DNA of 64,000 nt from Phycisphaerae bacterium (GTDB lineage Bacteria > Planctomycetota > Phycisphaerae > Sedimentisphaerales > Anaerobacaceae). The position numbers and the translations under genes are program-made. Below the pieces are notes generated by a model. The model was given only the letters and a program-made list of their open reading frames with translations, was not told the DNA's origin and ran no database searches. Below, piece by piece: positions 1 to 8,096 of the stretch; position 1 is the stretch's first letter, and every line of letters begins with the position of its first letter. The stretch spans positions 1 to 64,000 of the forward strand of contig JAUWAY010000009.1 in assembly GCA_030601845.1 (NCBI GenBank). Direction: 5' to 3'.

Positions 1-37
1 GGTTTAGTATTTGGCTACTTTTTGCCAGAGGCCAAAA

Positions 38-64
38 GGTAGCGCCTCTATAATTAGAGCTACC
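38..64. repeat. Imperfect inverted repeat at window start
   Basis: GGTAGCGCCTCTA and TAGAGCTACC can pair as an imperfect hairpin. It lies in the gap downstream of the minus-strand PIN operon, so it could be a terminator or a small palindromic repeat. It has no T-tract. The rest of the 1-317 gap shows no gene. Confidence 0.3.
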
Positions 65-196
65 TACGCTTTTGGTCGAATTTTGGGTGATTTTTGACGG
101 GATTAACAGGATTAAGTTGTTATTATCAAAGGACTTAAAAATTTTTAAAATTTCCGATTTTTGCTTATAACTACATGCGCAAATGGTTGAAAACTA

Positions 197-262
197 CTCG
201 ATGCTGGATGCTTGATACTCGATGCTCGCGACTCGTGGCTTGGGAGACCAGGGAAGAAATTG
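197..262. repeat. Word-like repeat tract (CTCGATGCT / CTCGTGGCT words)
   Basis: This stretch is built from near-identical short words such as ctcgatgct, cttgatactcgatgct and cgactcgtggct. Related ctcgtggctcg words occur at 28078-28148 and 18841-18908. No coding potential is seen. Confidence 0.5.
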
Positions 263-317
263 CTTGCCGGCAATTGCGGGGTTTGGGAGATGACATGTAA
301 CAACTTTGAAAATAAAT

Positions 318-1139
318 TTAGGCGGTTTTATAAGCTTTGAAAAACCTAACCTGAGTGTTTAGTATGTTCTTCAGAAGTTCGAAATCGTAATCCATAGTAT
401 GTATCGTTATGCCAGGATAGCTATCTCGAGCTTCTATACTAATTACAGCATCACTAACGGTTCTACATGGGTCCCCATGAGGGGATTTTCCACCAAGTAT
501 AGCTTGAGCTTCATTTTGAATTTGTCCCATGGTACCCTTGGGATCGTTGGTTTTTGCAAACTTCGAAGTGTCGATTTGAGCCAGATTTTGCAAGTCTGCT
601 CGTTTTGAATTCCAAAAATCGTAGATTTTGCAGTTGTTAGGGCATTTTGTCGGAATTGTGAGATAATATCCGTGTTGATATTTTGGTGCGTCTGCACCGC
701 GGGTACAATTAGTCATGTCACATAGTGACCTGGGAACAGCATCGTAGAAGAAGTTTTCCCAATCAACTTCAATTAGCCTCTCCAGGTATCTGATAAGTGG
801 CTTTTTTGAATTATATTTTTTGAGCAATCGCTTACCGATATTGTAGAATAGGTCGTCAATATCAATTTCATGTTTACATTTTTCCAAGCGTTGCTCAGCT
901 TCTTCAACGTCTTTTGACGCTGTAACGAAAATGTGGAGTTTGATCAGTTGATTGAGAACCCTGCAACGATATTCTCGCTCAACGTAAATTGAACAACGTA
1001 ACTTTTTTCCAAATAAATCATCTCTAACTTTTCGACTGATTTGTTCATCAGCCCAGCGTCTACCTATTTGGGTTGACGTATCAAGGAAATAGGAAGCAGG
1101 ATTGTGTTCCCTCCCTCTACTAGTCTCCATATTTGTCAA
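318..1139 (-). CDS. Hypothetical protein with PIN-like fold signature
   Basis: This is the last gene of a three-gene minus-strand operon. Near the N-terminus it reads YFLDTS, and near the C-terminus it has an Asp/Glu-bearing stretch, DAVISIEARD, followed by a hydrophobic strand and HTMDYDFELL. This acidic layout is typical of PIN-domain nucleases, where strand-end Asp residues bind metal. The middle is helical and charged. The track start is TTG at 1139. An ATG three codons in, at 1130, gives METSRGRE and is the more likely start. Either way it overlaps the upstream gene, by 20 or 11 bases, so translation is probably coupled. The PIN assignment is an inference from motif spacing, not a confident family match. 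If correct, it would be a metal-dependent RNase acting with its two neighbours. Confidence 0.6.
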   Translation of the reverse strand: MTNMETSRGREHNPASYFLDTSTQIGRRWADEQISRKVRDDLFGKKLRCSIYVEREYRCRVLNQLIKLHIFVTASKDVEEAEQRLEKCKHEIDIDDLFYNIGKRLLKKYNSKKPLIRYLERLIEVDWENFFYDAVPRSLCDMTNCTRGADAPKYQHGYYLTIPTKCPNNCKIYDFWNSKRADLQNLAQIDTSKFAKTNDPKGTMGQIQNEAQAILGGKSPHGDPCRTVSDAVISIEARDSYPGITIHTMDYDFELLKNILNTQVRFFKAYKTA

Positions 1140-1860
1140 TGGCCTTTTGAGTTGTTGGTATTAGGGCTAAGCCCGTTTGCAAAAATTCTTTATGGAGGTT
1201 TTGGTAATCTTCTTTATTGCAGTCAGAGCCTTTATCATGTACGAGACCCATTGCCTTTTTGAGCAGTCCGAGGTGGGTTTCTGTGAGGTCTTCCGCAAAG
1301 TTATAATCTAGAATATCTCTTATCAGGAAAACACACCAACCTAAATATTGTGTTTCCTCATATCCTAAGGAATTTTCTAAAGCAGCTAATTCTTCTTCGA
1401 GAACTGCACATCTTGTAATACGACGCGCAATATCATCAAAATCTTCTTCCAGTTCTCCAAAAAGTTTAGTTACTGTAGTAAGCTTTTCGTGGTATGGCGG
1501 TAAAATTTGGTCAATAGCAGGTCCTATGGGTTGTATAGCAAGTTGGGCTCGTTCCAAAAGGCTCATGCCTTTTACGAACTCGGAAATACTATGCACTGTA
1601 TCAGGAAGGTTCTGCCATGAAGGAAAGTCAGTGGTAAGAGCAGACCTGGGACTCGCCCAGGACGAGGACTTTAAGCAAATTAGAATCTGATAAAGAGCTT
1701 TCTTAATGTCGGCCTGGCCGGTTTCAAGCTGTTCGATGCGGCCGATGTTCCGGAGTGTCTGTTGAAATTCCTTGGGGATAGGTTTTTGCCAACCATCCAG
1801 GTTGGGATTTTCTGGGCCGACATCCGTGTCAGGTAGTTTTCCTTTTGTAAACCTTTTCAT
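1120..1860 (-). CDS. Hypothetical helical protein, middle gene of PIN operon
   Basis: This 246-residue protein is predicted soluble and looks almost entirely alpha-helical. It has Glu/Asp-rich heptad-like stretches in the second half, around the LFGELEEDFDDIARRI and CAVLEEELAALENSL segments. No catalytic motif, signal peptide or membrane segment is seen. Its ATG overlaps the stop of the upstream gene in an ATGA junction, and its 3' end overlaps the PIN-like gene, so the three are almost certainly co-translated. I do not recognise the family. A scaffold or partner role for the PIN-like protein is only a guess. Confidence 0.65.
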   Translation of the reverse strand: MKRFTKGKLPDTDVGPENPNLDGWQKPIPKEFQQTLRNIGRIEQLETGQADIKKALYQILICLKSSSWASPRSALTTDFPSWQNLPDTVHSISEFVKGMSLLERAQLAIQPIGPAIDQILPPYHEKLTTVTKLFGELEEDFDDIARRITRCAVLEEELAALENSLGYEETQYLGWCVFLIRDILDYNFAEDLTETHLGLLKKAMGLVHDKGSDCNKEDYQNLHKEFLQTGLALIPTTQKAIDKYGD

Positions 1861-2588
1861 TTGCCTTTCTTGACCTTCTCAAGATTATCACGCAAATCTG
1901 TTAAGGTTTCAATCATTTGGTCCACGTCTGCTTGGTGCACTTCGAGAATCATTTGGTTTGGCTCGCGAACTGTGGGTAGTTCCACTGTCATGCTTTTTAT
2001 TCCAAAACGGACTGAGGCCATGTTGCTTTGTGGAGAAACATATACTATAGAAAGGGAACCGTATGGAATATCGGAAAGTTTCCCTCTGGTTTGATCGTGT
2101 TTTTTGATTACCACTTGCCAAGTCATATTTTCTAAAACAAGACCTTGTGTCGTTCGCCTAAGCGTTGCGCGTTCTCTAAGATTATCCGGAACAAGTTCTC
2201 TCCTAACCTCCTCCAAACGCCATAGAAACTCATCTATACCGCTATCCTTAAGAATTTTAGATGGAATTTCATTTTTAATTCCTTTGGTAGCGTCCGAATA
2301 TGTAGCGACCCGAACAAGTGAGTCAAGTTCTGTTCGAATTAGGTTGGAGAAGTGCTCAGGTGTTAACCCTTGCTTGAATTTATCTTTGGGAATGGCTTCT
2401 AATTTTTCAATATCGATAACAATATCGACGCTACCGTTCGAGTCTAGGTTAATAGACAGGACATTCGACTTTAGGAGGTCTTTAGCCATCGCTAAAGCGG
2501 TTGAGAAAACTGAGCGGGACTCTTTGCCGGGAGGTGGAAATTTACGTTTCTTAGTGCCGGTTTTTTCCCCTTTCTTACCAGTAGTCAT
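1857..2588 (-). CDS. Hypothetical protein, first gene of PIN operon
   Basis: This 243-residue soluble protein opens with a very basic, Lys-rich tail (about residues 1-20), which could bind nucleic acid. A mixed alpha/beta body follows, and the C-terminal helix is rich in Asp and Lys. The start is well supported: an AGGAGG Shine-Dalgarno sits ten bases before the ATG, and a TTGACT/TATAAT promoter lies further upstream. The stop overlaps the next gene (ATGA). No known domain is recognised. Codon use is more AT-rich than in the housekeeping genes around it, which together with the isolated operon suggests an accessory, possibly transferred, module. Confidence 0.65.
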   Translation of the reverse strand: MTTGKKGEKTGTKKRKFPPPGKESRSVFSTALAMAKDLLKSNVLSINLDSNGSVDIVIDIEKLEAIPKDKFKQGLTPEHFSNLIRTELDSLVRVATYSDATKGIKNEIPSKILKDSGIDEFLWRLEEVRRELVPDNLRERATLRRTTQGLVLENMTWQVVIKKHDQTRGKLSDIPYGSLSIVYVSPQSNMASVRFGIKSMTVELPTVREPNQMILEVHQADVDQMIETLTDLRDNLEKVKKGK

Positions 2589-2598
2589 GTTCAGAAAG

Positions 2599-2604
2599 CC
2601 TCCT
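2599..2604 (-). promoter_or_regulatory. Strong Shine-Dalgarno of PIN operon
   Basis: AGGAGG on the minus strand, ten bases before the ATG at 2588. It fixes the start of the first operon gene. Confidence 0.7.
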
Positions 2605-2748
2605 AAAAGGCAAAGTTACTTTAACCTTTGTTCCTTGTCATTATAGCAAAATCCAACAAAATGGCCTTTTGGAGCGTAAAAACACCCTTTTAGCTTATAT
2701 CGGCTAACTGATAGCGCAAACTTAATAGCCTCCGTCCTGAATATCTTA

Positions 2749-2776
2749 ATTATACCACAGCTTAATTTAGAGTCAA
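2749..2776 (-). promoter_or_regulatory. Candidate sigma70-type promoter for PIN operon
   Basis: On the minus strand TTGACT and TATAAT are separated by 16 bases. The -10 box lies about 160 bases before the first start codon, leaving a long AT-rich leader. Assigned by consensus match only. Confidence 0.55.
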
Positions 2777-2979
2777 GTAAATATTCTGTCAAGAAAAAAT
2801 TGCTTAAATTTTCTGTCTGATTACGGAGGGCGTACTATTCGGCGAAGACCCCGCACTAAATTACCCCTTCCAAAGAAACGTGGGGGCAGGCGGCAGGGAC
2901 CTAATTCGTACGGGGCAGGTGATTTTTCTCGGCTTTTTTCTGCCATCTGTTCTTGCCGTAAGGCATCCTGTGGACTGTC

Positions 2980-3140
2980 CTCGCCGCCATCTGCGGCACC
3001 AATTCACCAATCACTAATTAACTATTTTCTTCGTGTCTTTGCGCCTTCGTGGCAAATTTTAATAGATCTCTCGGCTATGCTCGGGACGAAGGCTGTGGCC
3101 CCATTTAACTACTCACCAATCACCCTCCACTAACGACGGT
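2980..3140. repeat. Word-like repeat tract in 2.6-3.2 kb gap
   Basis: The gap between the PIN operon and the Gfo/Idh-like gene holds no gene. Its right half carries word repeats: caccaatcactaattaacta, cttcgtgtctttgcgccttcgtggcaa and ctcaccaatcacc. These match words at 17268-17300 and, as reverse complement, at 33757-33785. Confidence 0.5.
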
Positions 3141-3211
3141 TTTTAATGGTTTCTTTTTTTCAAAAGAAGTGTAAAATTAAGCGAAAGGCAGATGTATGGA
3201 TATTTTAGAAG

Positions 3212-4282
3212 ATGAGCGAAGGTAAATTAAAAACCGCGGTACTTGGCCTGAACGACAAGGGCCGGCTTCTGCTCGAAGCGGCATCACAAAGTGAGCATTT
3301 TCAGATTGAGGCTGTTGCCGACAAAGACGGCAAGCTCGCCGAAAGCGTCGCTACGGAATATCAGTGTGCAGCTTTCGACGATTACCGGCAGTTGATAATA
3401 GCGATGGATTCCCGCCTGCGCGGAGACAGCCGCTGTCTGCTGATTGCCGCCGGCATATATAGTTGTGAGAAGCAAATCCGGGCGGCGATGAAGAAGAAAT
3501 TCAACATACTCAAATTGGCTCCGGCGGCGAGGAATTTTGAAGAAGCCGCAGAATTTGTCCGCCTTGCCGAAGATGAAAATGTAAAATTTGCCGTTGCCAA
3601 TCCCAGCCGCTTTGCCCAGGCCTTTCTTGCTTTGCGACAGTTCCTGCAGGAAGGCCGGATTGAGCAAATCTTCCTGATAACTGCCGTCTGTGCCGTTGGT
3701 CAACAGCAGCACGCTGCCTGGCAGACCGACCCTGAACTCGCCGGCGGAGGTGTGCTGCTGCGTAACTGTTACCAAATAATCGACCAGATAGTGTGGAACT
3801 TTGCGATGCCACAGCAGGTTTATTCATTAAATACAAACCAGGCGGGCGATAGACAGCAGCGGCAATATCTGACGGAAGATACGGCGGTTGTAACGGTGAA
3901 ATTCACCGATACTTTTATCGCAAATCTGATTGTGAGCAGGGCTTTCGGGCCCGAACAGGAATTTCTGAAGGTCTACGGCAAAGACAAAATCCTAACGGTC
4001 AGTAACACCAGATTTACCGTCAGCGACGCTCTTGGGCGAGTCAGCGAGGAATTGGAATACGATGACGACCAGCTTTGCCGGTACAGGGCCCTGCTGAAAA
4101 ACTTTGCTCTGAGTATTGTATCGCCCGATAAAAACAAGCTTTGCAGCAGCGCCAGGGAGAATCTGCGGGATATGGCGGTCATTGAGTCGGCTTATCTTTC
4201 AGCGCGGACGGGCATGCCTGAGCAGCCCGGGCGAATTCTGGAGATGGCATCGGCGCGTTCCGGCAAGACAATAAACATTTGA
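3212..4282 (+). CDS. Gfo/Idh/MocA-family oxidoreductase-like protein
   Basis: This 356-residue protein has an N-terminal Rossmann-type segment (AVLGLNDKGRLLLEAA) followed by VADKDG, as in Gfo/Idh/MocA NAD(P)-dependent sugar dehydrogenases. A C-terminal alpha/beta domain carries a GGGVLLRNCYQIIDQI stretch typical of the family. Where the family normally has the Glu-Lys-Pro nucleotide/catalytic motif, this protein reads KLAPAA. It may therefore bind a ligand without normal catalysis, or use another substrate. Residues 65-74 (MDSRLRGDSR) are encoded by DNA resembling the GGATTCCCGC..GCGGGAAT palindromic word and may be an in-frame insertion. The ATG at 3212 is the first in frame. The substrate cannot be told from sequence. 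Confidence 0.75.
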   Translation: MSEGKLKTAVLGLNDKGRLLLEAASQSEHFQIEAVADKDGKLAESVATEYQCAAFDDYRQLIIAMDSRLRGDSRCLLIAAGIYSCEKQIRAAMKKKFNILKLAPAARNFEEAAEFVRLAEDENVKFAVANPSRFAQAFLALRQFLQEGRIEQIFLITAVCAVGQQQHAAWQTDPELAGGGVLLRNCYQIIDQIVWNFAMPQQVYSLNTNQAGDRQQRQYLTEDTAVVTVKFTDTFIANLIVSRAFGPEQEFLKVYGKDKILTVSNTRFTVSDALGRVSEELEYDDDQLCRYRALLKNFALSIVSPDKNKLCSSARENLRDMAVIESAYLSARTGMPEQPGRILEMASARSGKTINI

Positions 4283-4310
4283 CCGGCCAACAAATAAAAA
4301 AAATAAGCGT

Positions 4311-4339
4311 TTGACAAATAATTCGATAAGTGGTAACCT
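4311..4339 (+). promoter_or_regulatory. Candidate promoter for zinc-ribbon gene
   Basis: TTGACA, a 17-base spacer and TAACCT lie in the gap after the oxidoreductase gene. The leader to the next ATG is about 240 bases and contains a repeat tract. Confidence 0.5.
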
Positions 4340-4435
4340 GTCAGTGTAAATTGCTAAGCTAAACTCAAAATGAGCGTTTTGGTTGTGGCAAATAACCACA
4401 AGTATTTTATTAACAATAACATAAGGCAGTTTTTA

Positions 4436-4527
4436 TTCTGAACGAAGTGAAGAATTTCTTACTTCGCAAGCGTACTTTAGTTTTGCTCGCAGGCCAGATG
4501 CTTCGCTTCGCTCAGCATGACAATTTA
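4436..4527. repeat. Imperfect palindromic repeat (GAACGAAGTGAAG / CTTCGCTTCGCTC)
   Basis: The tract starts tctgaacgaagtgaagaattt and ends gatgcttcgcttcgctcagcatgaca. It is an inverted-type repeat resembling the element at 23546-23635. It sits in the 5' leader of the zinc-ribbon gene. Confidence 0.55.
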
Positions 4528-4580
4528 AGACCAGTCAGATTAAGTAACTAAATTATTGTTTCTCATTTGGAGGTTTTTGT

Positions 4581-5051
4581 ATGGAAGAGAGCAAGAAAAA
4601 ACCGAACGCCATATCAAGGATGCCGGCTGGATTTATGGGGTTATCGAAACCGGTTATGATAGGTATTGCTGTTGCGTGCATAGTTTTGGCCCTTGGAATA
4701 ACTATTATTAGGAGTACCGGAGGTAATGGTGGCATTGAGGGCCTTGAACGCGGCACGATGATGATGGTCAAGTGCGCCAACCCGACCTGTGGGGTCATAT
4801 ACGATATAGACGAGGTAGATTACTTCCTGTTCTTAGAAGAATACGAAGACGAGATGGATGAGGATGAGGATGTCGCGCCGGCGATGGAATGCAAAGAGTG
4901 CGGAAAGAGAAGTATTTACAGGGCTATAAAATGCAAAAACGAAAAGTGCGGAGAGATTTTCTTTGCCAATTCTGTGCCTGAGAGTTATGAAGACACGTGC
5001 CCCAAATGCGGCTTTAGCGAAATAGAAGATTTAAGGAGGCGAGCTCCTTAG
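4581..5051 (+). CDS. Membrane-anchored zinc-ribbon protein
   Basis: This 156-residue protein has one N-terminal membrane segment (about residues 24-43) followed by a cytoplasmic or exported domain with four Cys pairs: CANPTC, CKEC, CKNEKC and CPKC. These are arranged as two zinc ribbons separated by a very acidic stretch (about residues 85-100). GGAGG lies eight bases before the ATG, fixing the start. The family is not known to me by name. Similar single-pass zinc-ribbon proteins accompany secretion or pilus genes in planctomycetes, but nothing next to this gene confirms that role. Confidence 0.7.
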   Translation: MEESKKKPNAISRMPAGFMGLSKPVMIGIAVACIVLALGITIIRSTGGNGGIEGLERGTMMMVKCANPTCGVIYDIDEVDYFLFLEEYEDEMDEDEDVAPAMECKECGKRSIYRAIKCKNEKCGEIFFANSVPESYEDTCPKCGFSEIEDLRRRAP

Positions 5052-5258
5052 GGCGGAGGGAGGTAGAAGGCGCTCGGCACAGGCAAAAGCTGATTAAATT
5101 TTCATTTGCGTTTCTTTAGTAATCGTGTGAGAGAAGTGTCGTTCCGGCGTCATCGGCGGTGCAAGTATAAAGGCAAAACCGGTTAATTTACCCGGGCAGG
5201 ACTTGCAGTTAGTGGTGGTCTTTCTGTACAAAGCCAACGGTATTCCGCAGTTGAAGGG

Positions 5259-6074
5259 TTAGTCGGCTTCATTATCTATTAAGTGTTCCAGGACGGCACT
5301 GCGATAGTCTTGTCTTCCGATTTTCAAACCTTCGAGGTTACGGTACCTTGTTTGAATTCTTGCCCTCAAATATGCTATACGGTTTTGAGGGTCTGGGTGT
5401 GTTGAAAGAAATTCGATTGGCCTAACTTTGTGCTCCTCTTGCAGTATTTGCTGAATCTCAACCGCACCGTAAGGGTTGTAGCCGGCCCAGACCATATAAT
5501 CCAGGCCTGCCAAATCAGCTTCCCGCTCATCTTTTTTGCTGTATTGAAGGCCCATAATTTGTCTCGTGAGGTCGGCTGCGGTAAAAACACCCCGTGACGT
5601 TTTTGCAGAAGCTACGGCAGAGAGTAAAACTCCTATTCCAATATTCCGGCTCATAGCTGCTGAGCTGTCTCTTGCGACGACGTGCGATATCTCGTGTGCC
5701 AGTATCGCGGCGAGCTGCGCCTCGGTCGTCAATTTTTCCAGCATACCCTTTGTGATAAAGACGTATCCGCCCGGCAGAGCAAGAGCATTAATGGATTTAT
5801 GGTTCAGTGCCGTGAAGTGATATTGCCAATCGGGCCTGTGGCTGACGCGGGTGATTTTTTGGCCGACGCTGTCAATGTAGTTTTGTAATCTCTCATCGGC
5901 GATTCTGCCGTCCAATTGCTTTTCAACTTCAGGGGCATATTTTTCGCCTATTTCAATATCCTGCTCCTGTGGAAAAAGCATGAACTCTTCCTGGCCGGTT
6001 ATAGGATTGACCGCACAGCCGGGACACAGGCAAAAGATAAGGCATAATATCAGTAACTGTAATTTTTTAGACAT
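5259..6074 (-). CDS. M48-family zinc metallopeptidase lipoprotein
   Basis: This 271-residue protein starts with a lipoprotein signal (hydrophobic core, then LCPGC, with Cys20 the likely lipid site), followed by the VNPITGQEE stretch common in BepA/LoiP-like M48 proteins. HEISH at residues 127-131 is the HExxH zinc and catalytic motif. The third zinc ligand is probably in the DEREADLAGLDYM segment near residue 185. The family degrades or remodels misfolded envelope proteins in the periplasm. Length is normal for a single catalytic domain without TPR repeats. It is divergent from the small membrane gene to its right and has no visible operon partner. Confidence 0.9.
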   Translation of the reverse strand: MSKKLQLLILCLIFCLCPGCAVNPITGQEEFMLFPQEQDIEIGEKYAPEVEKQLDGRIADERLQNYIDSVGQKITRVSHRPDWQYHFTALNHKSINALALPGGYVFITKGMLEKLTTEAQLAAILAHEISHVVARDSSAAMSRNIGIGVLLSAVASAKTSRGVFTAADLTRQIMGLQYSKKDEREADLAGLDYMVWAGYNPYGAVEIQQILQEEHKVRPIEFLSTHPDPQNRIAYLRARIQTRYRNLEGLKIGRQDYRSAVLEHLIDNEAD

Positions 6075-6164
6075 AATTGTGTTCGCAATCGCACAAGTTT
6101 CTGTTTGAAAATCTCAACTATATATATTATAAACTTTCTTTATTCTATTAGATAGTGGAAACGT

Positions 6165-6458
6165 ATGCCTGAGCAAAAATTCTGCAAAAACTGCAACCAA
6201 AAGCACAACTGCGACGAGATTTACCGCAAGTTGGGGGACGTTAAAGGCCGTTCGGTTGCGGTCAAGGTCGTTGTCGCCTTCCTGCTGCCGTTAGTGGTTT
6301 TTATCGCCTCTTTAGCGGTTTTTGAAGAAATTTTAGCCGAAGCAACGAATATAAAAGCGCTGCAAACAGCCCTTAGCTTCCTGCTGGCTTTGTCCGTAAC
6401 TTTTGTCTGCATATTGATTATAAAAGTGATAGGTAGAGAACTTCGGAAAGACAAATAA
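6165..6458 (+). CDS. Small Cys-rich two-TM membrane protein upstream of rnf
   Basis: This 97-residue protein has an N-terminal Cys cluster (FCKNCNQKHNC, Cys 7, 10 and 16), a short polar region and two membrane segments (about residues 35-55 and 68-88), with a basic tail. The size, the Cys cluster plus two helices, and the place upstream of rnfC recall RseC-type proteins that accompany Rnf systems and SoxR reduction. The sequence match is too short to assert this. A 250-base repeat-filled gap separates it from rnfC. Confidence 0.6.
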   Translation: MPEQKFCKNCNQKHNCDEIYRKLGDVKGRSVAVKVVVAFLLPLVVFIASLAVFEEILAEATNIKALQTALSFLLALSVTFVCILIIKVIGRELRKDK

Positions 6459-6564
6459 TCTTAGGAGCTTGAAAGTATTAGCCCGGATTTGGCCCGAGTT
6501 ATTTGGGAAATCTCGGTTGAAAGTGAGCCAGCCAATGTTAGGATATATGAGGCAGAAGGTAGGG

Positions 6565-6692
6565 CAATCTCGAAATTCGAACCGAATTCGAATGACCAAA
6601 ATATAAAATTCAAAACCAATTAAGCCACAGAGGACACGGAGAAGAATAAAAGGAATATAGATTCCTGCTTGCGCAGGAATGACAAAGGGAAT
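6565..6692. repeat. Composite word-like repeat tract before rnfC
   Basis: Three repeat words stand in tandem. First come cgaaattcgaac..gaattcgaatgacc words, then gccacagaggacacggagaa, then the palindrome gattcctgcttgcgcaggaatgac. The minus-strand spurious ORF through it reads VIPAQAGI, a familiar artefact translation of such palindromes. Confidence 0.7.
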
Positions 6693-6706
6693 ATCGAACA
6701 AGAAGT

Positions 6707-8080
6707 ATGAGAATTGTTACTAAAGGCAGGTTAAGTTTTCGTGGTGGGGTGCATCCGCCTGGTAGCAAAGAGCTTACCGTCGGCAGCGAGATACAGGGGG
6801 GCCCTGCTGTCAAGCAAGTGGCAATAATGCTGAGCCAGCATATTGGTGCAGTTTGCCGGCCGTTAGTTGAAAAAGGTGGTGCGGTTCAGGCGGGGCAAAA
6901 AATCGGCGACAGCGATGCGTTCGTTTCGGCGCCCGTTCATTCGCCCATTAACGGGAAGGTGAAAGAGATGGGGCTTCGTTCTCACGCGGTTCTTGGCCGA
7001 AGCCCGGCGGTGGTAATAGAGGCGGAGACTGAGGCCGCGACGAAGCAGCCTTCGTGGGAATTGAACGGCGATTTCGATGAAAGCAAGTATTCGTCGGAGC
7101 AGATATGCGAAGCGGTGCGTCAGGCGGGTATTGTCGGTATGGGCGGGGCGGGGTTCCCGACGAGGGTGAAGATAGAGCCAAATCCGCGACTGCCCAAAGA
7201 GACCCTAATCATCAACGGATGTGAATGCGAGCCGTATATCACATGCGACTACCGGATTATGCTCGAATGGACGAAGCAGATTATTGCGGGGACCAAACTT
7301 GCCCGAAAGGCATCGGGCTGTTCGAGAATCCTAATCGGCATTGAAGATAACAAGCCCGAAGCGATAGAGGTTATGAACGCAGCGCTGCAGCAATCTGCAA
7401 ACACCGATGCCATCAAAATTGTGCCGGTCAAGACAAAATATCCACAGGGTGGTGAAAGGCAACTTATAAAAGCGATACTAAAAAGAGATGTTCCCACAGG
7501 GGGGATTCCGCCAATGATCGGGGTGGTGGTGCTTAACGTTGCCACTGTTGCAGCGATTGCCGAGGCGGTAGTTTATGATTCGCCGCTGACGCACAGGGTT
7601 GTAACCGTTACCGGAGAAGCAATCGCCAATCCGGGCAATTACTACGTCTCGATAGGAACATCAGTTGCAGACTTAATAGAATTTTGCGGAGGGGTAACCA
7701 AAAAATCCGCGAAAGTCATTGTTGGCGGACCAATGATGGGAATAGCGATTGCCGATTTAGCAACACCTATCACGAAAACTACCGGCGCTATAACTGTTTT
7801 GACAAAAGAACAAATCGGCAGGGCCAAATTCGAGAGGCGTCAAACGGCCTGTATTCGCTGCGGCAGATGCCTGGAAGTTTGTCCTGAATATTTGAATGCG
7901 ACGAAAATCGCTCATGCGGTAAAAAATAATCTTCTGGATGTGGCGGAAAGCTATTATATCAGTGCTTGTATGGAGTGCGGCTGCTGCAGCTACGTCTGCC
8001 CGGCCAATATAGAACTGACGGGATATATCAAGACAGGCAAGATTTTTCTTGCAAGGCAGAAAGGGGAAATGCCTCAATAA
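6707..8080 (+). CDS. rnfC: Rnf electron transport complex subunit RnfC
   Basis: RnfC is the peripheral subunit that passes electrons between NADH and ferredoxin-side carriers of the Rnf ion pump. The N-terminus carries the family signature GGVHPPGSKE. The middle has the flavin/NADH-binding fold with GMGGAGFPTRVK and NGCECEPY. Two [4Fe-4S] motifs follow near the C-terminus: CIRCGRCLEVCP from residue 382 and CMECGCCSYVCP from residue 421. Length (457) matches short RnfC forms without a long C-terminal repeat. It is the first gene of the rnfCDGEAB operon and is followed after 16 bases by rnfD. Confidence 0.96.
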   Translation: MRIVTKGRLSFRGGVHPPGSKELTVGSEIQGGPAVKQVAIMLSQHIGAVCRPLVEKGGAVQAGQKIGDSDAFVSAPVHSPINGKVKEMGLRSHAVLGRSPAVVIEAETEAATKQPSWELNGDFDESKYSSEQICEAVRQAGIVGMGGAGFPTRVKIEPNPRLPKETLIINGCECEPYITCDYRIMLEWTKQIIAGTKLARKASGCSRILIGIEDNKPEAIEVMNAALQQSANTDAIKIVPVKTKYPQGGERQLIKAILKRDVPTGGIPPMIGVVVLNVATVAAIAEAVVYDSPLTHRVVTVTGEAIANPGNYYVSIGTSVADLIEFCGGVTKKSAKVIVGGPMMGIAIADLATPITKTTGAITVLTKEQIGRAKFERRQTACIRCGRCLEVCPEYLNATKIAHAVKNNLLDVAESYYISACMECGCCSYVCPANIELTGYIKTGKIFLARQKGEMPQ

Positions 8081-8096
8081 TTTGGGAAAAGTCTAA

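Noticed and set aside
6333-6701. ORF reading VIPAQAGI
   Set aside because: This is the artefact translation of a palindromic repeat and runs against the 6165-6458 gene.
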